Of a stretch of 64,000 nucleotides of DNA, positions 57,551-64,000 are shown piece after piece (the stretch's first letter is position 1; every line of letters begins with the position of its first letter). The translations under genes and the position numbers were made by a program. The stretch is from Galeruca laticollis. Taxonomy: Eukaryota > Arthropoda > Insecta > Coleoptera > Chrysomelidae. Under the pieces are notes generated by a model, which saw only the letters and a program-made list of their open reading frames with translations, was not told where the DNA came from and made no database searches. The stretch is from the NCBI GenBank assembly GCA_963921935.1, contig OY998176.1, positions 88,662,910 through 88,726,909 of the forward strand, given 5' to 3'.

Positions 57551-57701
57551 ATTAGTGTTTTTAAATGAAACTCAAGGTCTCTAGTTAATTCCACAATATA
57601 ATACAAGTTATTAAAAATTGTCAATTTTTTAGAATTTTCAATAACTTGTATTATATTGTGGAATTAACTAGAGACCTTGAGTTTCATTTAAAAACACTAA
57701 T
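57551..57701. repeat. 151-bp palindromic repeat resembling PLE tails
   Basis: Left arm 57551..57620 and right arm 57632..57701 match over about 70 bp with one mismatch. The sequence (CACAATATAATACAAGTTAT, GGAATTAACTAGAGACCTTG, CATTTAAAAACACTAAT) resembles the PLE 3' terminus at 61555. It lies in the 3' region of piggyBac 3, and the arms could fold into a long hairpin. Confidence 0.85.
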
Positions 57702-58089
57702 TATTACTATGTTTATTTGACTTGATGTTTAGTTTTATGTTTATTAAACGTGTAACCGCCAGACTTTTTGGGTTATTTTTTTGTTGTTATACGAAAGCAA
57801 ATGTGTAGACATAAACTATATAGGTACGAATACATTGAAATTACACCATTTTTCATTTAAAAAAAAACTAAGGGTCAAATGTGACCCATCCATGTCATAA
57901 ATGTATTTTTTTGAGGCATGGTATTCAAGGGTTAATTTACGTTTTAGAAATGTCATAAGATAGGCACTGAACCACCAAGCTGTCGTTGTAGATATTAAAT
58001 TACGTTTAAAAGGACATCAACGACCAACATCGGAAGTAAGTAAGTATACCTAATTTCAACATCATTGATATAAATAACAAAATCAATCA

Positions 58090-58340
58090 AAAATTAAATT
58101 GCAAAATAAGAGACATCAGAATACAGATATAAGATGCAGAAGAACTATGGAATAAACTAAAATATAAAATTCGAGGAAATAATGACTGTGTTGAGTATAA
58201 GAACAGACAAGGCAAAGAGAAGCCATGTATACCAGACGAAATTTTAGGAATGAGGAATCAACATAGACAAGTTAAATCAAAAGAGGTGGGATATAAACAG
58301 TTATGAAGAAAATATTGGGAAAAAATGAGAAATTGACGCG
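58090..58340 (+). pseudogene. LINE ORF2 linker fragment
   Basis: Reads DAEELWNKLKYKIRGNNDCV, then PDEILGMRNQHRQVKSKEVG and YKQL-RKYWEKMRN, resembling the region between endonuclease and RT in LINEs. No domain signature is complete, so the call is tentative. Confidence 0.4.
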
Positions 58341-60676
58341 TTAACATCGCATCTTTAACGTGGTACATGGAAAGATAATGGAAATAAGGGATATATTCAA
58401 AAAGTTTCGTCTGTATTAGTTGATAATAACAAAATAATTGTTGATAAAAAAGAAATTAAGAAATAATGAGAAACGTACATACCTGTGTTGTCTGAATAGT
58501 AGTGTAACGTTTTTATTTTCCCTATATTCCGCCCTACGAAACCGAATAATTTCTATCCCAATACGACACAAGGTTAACAGTATTTTCTTCGAACTGTGTA
58601 GGATATCGTTTCATATGACAAATAAAAATAAAAAAATGTATGAATAATATATATCTGGACGCCGAAAAGGATTTTTACGCGTCAATCTTTATTTTCAATT
58701 CAAGTAAGTAACAACTGAGTTTTTAATATCGCCTCTAAAAAAAATGTACGATGTTCAAACAATACATTTTAGTGTCGCCTCTGACAGAAAGGTATTTTTT
58801 ACGAAATTCTGGGTAGACATCGTAATTGGTGAATTTATAGCCACGATTCGTTTTATATGGTTTTTCAGAATTAGCTTTACCGTTATTTTTCGGAAACAAT
58901 TTCAAAAAAAGCTGCCTATCCGCAAAAATCTGGTGACGAGATTCAGTCTACGACGAATACTTGACCAGGGCAGTTATAAAGTTCCGAGAGTGTCAACTCT
59001 ACTTACGTGTCGTATTTATCGTTATTAAGATTAAGTTATCGCATCGTATTGTACCAAAATATCGATATTTCCAGTGCTTCGTCGGCGAATTAAAATTACC
59101 GGAGTATCTGTTTATTGTGCTTATTACCGACATTAAGTTAACGAAGAATACAGAGTGTCTGTAATTTGTTCCATCACGCGGTGAGGGTAGATTACTTATC
59201 ACAAATATTGTTCTAAGAAATTAAATCGACCGCATCGATAAACCACGCCCCCGGCGTTTATGCAAGTGTCATCACCCATACTGATCACCTGAATAGTATT
59301 GTCATGGTGGGCTGGTGACTATTGGACTCATGTATCGATAAAGATTATTTTGTATCTCTCCTACCTGGATTAAATCGCACCTTTTCTTAGTCGATGGTGA
59401 AAAGACTAATTTAGTGTCACGCCATTTCTTTAGCGAAAGAACCATACGGTATCAGAACTATTTTATTATGCTGACGAGTTTTTTTATTACTAATATTGAC
59501 ATAGTTTTGAAGAACTTTTATGTTTTATTCTGTTTTATAGAATGACCGTTAAGAAATTCGGCATTCACGCTTAATCTAGATTAAATTATTTTCCGATTCC
59601 TTATATTGAGGTAACTTCCACAAAGCCTATGTGTTTTTTGTTTTCTAGTAATTCAGTGATATAATATTATCCAAAATTTTTTTTTTGAGTAAACGGGAAA
59701 TAATTTCATCAATAAACTAATTTTTTAGTTCGCAAACTCCGCAACATTTATCGTTTGTGTATTCATATAATTTTGATTTGTATATTTGTTGTTCCTTGGA
59801 GACTATTTATTCCTCGATCACTTACCGTATGACTCGCCGTGTAGTGTTGTTTTCATGTATATATCAATTTTTGAACGTATGCAACATTTTGTATCTTATT
59901 GTTGCTGTCTGTTGTAGTACCAGGTTATGCATGTACCCATATTGTGAATTTTTCCGATGTTCTGTTCACTGACGCTGGTCTAACATGTTAATGAACTGGT
60001 TAACATAATAAACGCCTTTCAGTGACTACTTCCCTAACCTCCACAGACACAGACACCTCTTTTTTTATAATTTCTCTCTCTTATCGTAGATGCTGAAATT
60101 CTTCCTGTGAATTGAAATTTCTGGCACCCTTTAATTACCTTTCCGGTTAATTAACGTTCCGGAAATAAACCCACGACTTTTATATCTCCGATCAAAACAA
60201 GAGTGCCGTTCGCATACGTCTTTATTGTTTATTGCCCAGTATCGTTTTAAATAATAATAGTTCACTTGGTCATCTTGGTTCCATCCAAGGAAAAATTGGT
60301 ACCGAACAATTAAGACGGTAACAGTAGAACAGGGTACGATAAGGATTATCTTATTGGATCAGGGATCATGAAATCAGAGGTATAACATTTGATAAAGAAT
60401 GCTAAAACTAAAAAGAACTGTCTGTTGATATGGTGTACACACTAGATGTAAATTGAGTGAATGAAAACGACGAATACTTAGTGTGTATTCATTTATTAAT
60501 TTCCAGGTAAGCGCTTTCGGCTATTAAGCCATTCTCAAAGCTGTCGTCATTTAAAAAATAGGTATCGAAACCATCCAGTTGATAAAGAACAATGTTCAAA
60601 GTTGAATCATTGTTATGATTAAGTCATTGAATTAAAAACATTAAAATAACCCTATTGAAAGGGTGTAAAATTATAG
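58341..60676. other. Spacer, no supported gene
   Basis: Holds no recognisable ORF. GCGCTTTCGGCTATTAAGCC at about 60512 and an adjacent ATTCTCAAAGCTGTCGTC resemble PLE-associated 3' or 5' flanks but are unconfirmed. Confidence 0.4.
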
Positions 60677-60722
60677 TTTACATGATGTAAATTCATTCAT
60701 GAATGAATTTACATCATGTAAA
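60677..60722. repeat. Perfect 46-bp palindrome at a PLE 5' junction
   Basis: Centred between 60699 and 60700 (...ATTCATTCATGAATGAAT...), with TTTACATGATGTAAA-type half-sites on both sides. It ends where PLE sequence (ATATGCAGGAAATATGTC) begins at about 60728. Confidence 0.9.
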
Positions 60723-60727
60723 TTATA

Positions 60728-61203
60728 TACATATGCAGGAAATATGTCTAATAATATGTCAAAGATAATATCTTTAGCAACAAATACAACGATTTTTTTT
60801 GAAAACAGAAAGTAACATAAGTACAAAATTGTTAAATGTTAAAACAAAAATATCATTATTAAAGAAATCTGGTATATATAAACTTAGATGTCCAGAATGT
60901 AACGCTGTCTATTTGGGTCAGACCATTAGAAATTTTGAAATTCGATACAGTGAATACTTACGAGCATACATATTAAAACAACCAGATAAATCTCACTACG
61001 TCAGACGTCTACTTGACACCAATAATTCATTGATACCTAACACAGAACTAGAAGTACTACATATTTGTGATAAGAAACAAGAACTGGATTTCCTTGAAGA
61101 ACTGGAAATTAGAAGACACTTAAGAAACCCACAATATGAAGTCGTCAATGAACAGATAAATTTAGGGAGTTCTCCACTTTTAAACTGTCTTCTTAAGAGA
61201 TAA
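60728..61203 (+). pseudogene. PLE subfamily B GIY-YIG endonuclease, best-preserved copy
   Basis: 134 uninterrupted codons from 60799. The GIY-YIG core SGIYKLRCPECNAVYLGQTI is intact (GIY at 60870, YLG for YIG). Then come the Arg helix (NFEIRYSEYLRAY), KQPDKSHYVRRLLDTNN, VLHICDKKQELDFLEELEIR (Glu) and SPLLNCLLKR, ending at TAA. The RT is absent, so the copy is 5'-truncated. It serves as the reference for the subfamily B fragments in this window. Confidence 0.85.
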
Positions 61204-61557
61204 TTGTAAAGATCAGCAGATATAGTTTCCCTGGTTTTCTATATCATTGCACAGTTATACTGATCTTAATTGGGAAAAATGATATCCAGGATATCCCCAT
61301 AGAGCTAATAATATCTAAGCTCTAATATTTGTAATCTCATATCCCTTTTCTATCAACATATATTAAGTCAATCACAAGATAGGTCACTTCTTGGACTAGG
61401 TAAATATAATTAAACATCAGGTAGGCATCAAATGAAATGTAACTTTTGTCATTCTGACGATGATATTTAGGTAATATCGAAACAATTGTCAATTTTTTAG
61501 ATTTTCTAACATTTTTCAATAAACTGTGGAGTTAACTAAAAACAGTAAGCTTCATTT
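61204..61557 (+). repeat. PLE subfamily B 3' tail, complete
   Basis: Runs from TTGTAAAGATCAGCAGATAT through ATATCCCCATAGAGCTAATA to the GTGGAGTTAACTAAAAACAG and CATTTAAAACACCATAAG terminus. Confidence 0.82.
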
Positions 61558-63027
61558 AAAACACCATAAGTCGTTACAGAACCTTGAAGCAGGTTATTGG
61601 TGAAAATACTGGAGATTGGGGTAAGTAGCAAGTTTATTGGCTAAAAAATCCCAGAGATACCAAATGCAAGACAACTTTCACACACGGTAGAAGACGGTGA
61701 ACCCTTCGCTTCGCTGATCACCAACGTCAGATGGTATCACCAAGACACATGAAGAAAAAGAAATACGAAATTAGATAAAATATCGATTAATACATACAAG
61801 TCAATGGTCAGAAAGCGTTCAAAAGCCCTACTTCATTAGCAATAAATTATATTCAAGTCAATTCATTCATTTGTACTTGGTTATGATATACTTGTATATA
61901 ACAAAGTATATGATATAACAATTCCATAGTAATGAATTGACAAAAAGATCGATACATTTAGGCACAAGCTTCTCTTCACAAAAACCTTTAATCATTTAAT
62001 CTTACTGAAGCGTAACTGCCCCAGAACTTTTGATTCAAAAATAAACTCTCTACCTATTCTACAAATATAGAAAGTTATTTCTTAGGTCTAGTAGTTAAAG
62101 AAAAATCACCAGGAAAATATTATATAAATTATATTTCTACTGAGTGTACATTGAATATATTTAGCTCGGCAAATGTCACTTAAGTCACTGTATAGTAATT
62201 GTTATTAGGAAAGAATTGAAGTAAACTCAAGACGAGCGTCAGATATTTCTGCATATTTAAAGGAGGTGAATTTTATCGTATCAATGATGTGAAGCGATGA
62301 TCATTTTGACGATGAATATTGACATCACTTTTTGAGAATTTTACTATAGGGAGAATGATAAGCATTTCATTATATTTGAGAAGAATTAACTTCCAAAATA
62401 CACGAACTTCTGCACAAGGCGAATATAAGATTATGAGTGAGTCCTCAAATCCTATTTCTGAGTATTCGTCTCGTGAGCCACATTTTAACGGTATTTTGAT
62501 TTAACAAAGTAAGAAACAGACCTTATAGTTTTGAAGGATTAGAAAGTCTTTGCATAGGGAACTGGAGTGTATCTATATACAAAGTGGAAAGTCTAACTGG
62601 AACAAATTCTGTAACTTGATAAATCAAGGTTTATCGCAAAATTCCTGAAACACGTCAATTTTAATTTTCAATGGCGCATATTACAAAGAGATTTGTTTAT
62701 CTGTTTAATTATCTGGTGGGGTTGCAGACAACCCCAGCTTTTTTTTAAATGGAAGAGTAGGTTGAATAATTTTTTATTTTAAAGCTTTTTCAATTGGTAA
62801 TACAATTCCACTTTTTTTGTTTCTTTTCATAAGCAATGTGTCGGAAAAAAAAGAAATAAGGAAATATTTACTCAAATTACTTTAATGTATAGGTACATTT
62901 TTTCTTAGTTGATAAGCCCAATAAAAAACCTGCTCGATAGTTTTTTGGTCAATTTGAACTGAATGTGATTGATTTGTTAGTACTTGTTTGTATTTCAACG
63001 TGTAAATAACAAACGAGAAATGAGAAA
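61558..63027. other. Spacer upstream of the DD41D transposase
   Basis: No supported gene. The last few hundred bases should contain the left TIR of the element at 63028, but its partner is outside the window. A short GGGGTTGCAGACAACCCC palindrome lies at about 62718-62735. Confidence 0.4.
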
Positions 63028-63997
63028 ATGCCCTATTCAACCGAGTCGCATCGTATCGAAATTTTAATGATGATCGGATATGGGGACAGAAGTCGAACAC
63101 AGGCTGAAGTCGCTCGATTGTTTACTGAAGTACATCCAGAATTACCTTCAATTAATCGAAGTACGATTAGCAAAATTGAAACTCGATATCGGGATCGGGA
63201 GCTGGGCCGCGTAAGGGAGGCTCCTCGACAAAAGGTTTTGAAAGTTGACGAAGAAGCTCAGTTGAACATATTGTTGGAAGTTGAAGAAAATCCTGTTACA
63301 CCAGCTGGGCAAATAGCTCGCGTTCATGTTGTCTGTCACACAAGCGTTGTAAAAATTCTTAAAGAAGCCAAAAAGCATTCATATAAGATGCAAAACCTGC
63401 AGGAGCTTAACGAATCGACAAAACTGCCGTTATTGAGCTGACGAAAATCCCCGTTGGATGCGTGAATCCCATACCAAAAGGCCTCAAAAAACAAACGTCT
63501 GGGTTGGTATTATTGGGGATCGCATAGTAGGTCCTTTCTTTTTAAATGAAAACGTAACGGGAGAAACATACCTTAATATGCTTCAAGAGGAACTGATTCC
63601 TACTTTAGTAAATTTATTTCCCAATAATTTGGATCCCAACTTATTTGACCAACGGATGTGGCTTCAACAAGATGGGGCACCACCACATTTTGCTGAAAAT
63701 GTACGGACCTATCTTAACGAAGTGTTTCCAAACAGGTGGATTGGAAGAAGGGGCCCAATTGAGTGGCCAGCAAGATCACCCGATCTCACTCCATTAGATC
63801 TTTTTTTATGTGGATATCTAAAGAGCAAAGTTCATGCCACTGAACCTAACGACATCGCCAAGCTTCAACAACGAATCTGGGACGAAATTAGGCGAGTAAC
63901 GCCGGAAGTGTTACAAAATGTTCGGAATGCTATTTATAATCGATTAGGATATTGTCAGCAACAAGGTGGAGAACACTTTAAACATTTATTGCGTTAA
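63028..63997 (+). pseudogene. DD41D Tc1/mariner transposase, first catalytic Asp deleted
   Basis: The N-terminal HTH half starts MPYSTESHRIEILMMIGYGD, close to the transposase at 1112, and reads to ELNESTK. Then a deletion or frameshift near 63420-63440 removes the first catalytic block; sequence resumes as DENPRWMRES and TKRPQKTNVWVGIIGDRIVG. The second Asp (LQQDGAPPHFAENV) and third Asp (SPDLTPLDLFLCGYLKS) are present with 41 residues between them. The C-terminus (QQGGEHFKHLLR) ends at TAA 63995-63997, three bases before the window edge. Without the first catalytic Asp it is inactive. The element's right end is outside the window. Confidence 0.85.
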
Positions 63998-64000
63998 AGT

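Larger units (their letters stand above)
55327..57931 (+). mobile_element. piggyBac element 3
   Basis: TTAA at 55323-55326 and 57932-57935 define a 2,605-bp element. Tips are CCCGTAAATACCATGGAGG on the left and CCCTTGAATACCATGCC (complement) on the right, about 15 bp of shared TIR. Subterminal palindromes of the form GGGTC-N6-GACCC occur at about 55346, 55504 and 57878. The left TTAA directly abuts the TA of the preceding MITE. Confidence 0.88.

Noticed and set aside
1..64000. CRISPR arrays, bacterial operons, rRNA or tRNA genes
   Set aside because: None is visible; repeats are transposon ends, satellites and microsatellites, and the content is eukaryotic.

Overview
The window looks like a transposon graveyard from an insect nuclear genome, probably a beetle, although the species cannot be read from sequence. 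It is AT-rich and gene-poor. Most recognisable coding sequence belongs to mobile-element families typical of arthropods: Tc1/mariner, piggyBac, PIF/Harbinger, pogo, a Crypton-type tyrosine recombinase, non-LTR retrotransposons (LINEs), Penelope-like elements (PLEs) with GIY-YIG endonucleases, and scraps of Ty3/gypsy. I see no rRNA, tRNA, CRISPR array or bacterial-type operon. Only one gene looks like a host gene: a small secreted cysteine-rich protein at 53945..54280 (+).

Layout. 1-640: gypsy protease fragment (-). 692-2565: DD41D-type Tc1/mariner element with ~303-bp terminal inverted repeats (TIRs). 2841-5332: a second element of that group with TIRs over 530 bp. 5735-7135: 5' part of a LINE (ORF1 and endonuclease), abutting a PLE (7136-8409). 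10983-16926: LINE pieces in the order ORF1, endonuclease, reverse transcriptase (RT), RNase H, with a piggyBac element (11358-13838) inside the endonuclease. 17141-17356: gypsy integrase scrap. 17430-19870: Harbinger transposase remnant between two outward-facing PLE 3' tails. 22711: gypsy gag scrap. 25000-26757: 3' half of a LINE with an (AAG)n tail. 26982-28951: Tc1-like element with ~370-bp TIRs. 29835-30540: ~175-bp satellite array, with a lone inverted monomer near 23.7 kb. 32170-33440: R1-like LINE scraps. 34131-35312: two PLE ends head to head. 36690-36864: orphan piggyBac right end inside a PLE tail. 38640-41035: a PLE (-) split by a 1.63-kb insert that encodes an OTU-domain protein. 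41325-42450: Crypton-type recombinase. 43252-45940: pogo-like element. 46084-48470: most complete PLE. 49173-52890: second piggyBac, with a mariner (49921-51253) inside its transposase gene. 53945-54280: host gene. 54971-55320: 350-bp MITE. 55327-57931: third piggyBac. 60677-61555: PLE end with a 46-bp palindrome at its 5' junction. 63028-63997: DD41D transposase at the window edge.

How it fits together. Insertion order can be read at several sites: piggyBac into LINE, mariner into piggyBac, piggyBac into a PLE tail, and an OTU-bearing element into a PLE. Nearly all transposases carry stops or frameshifts. The best preserved are the nested mariner (one frameshift), the LINE RT (504 uninterrupted codons) and the OTU ORF. 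No novel defence or metabolic system is evident. The most unusual material is the OTU-bearing insert, the very long TIRs, the PLE inverted junctions, and (TA)n tracts lying on coding motifs of mobile elements.
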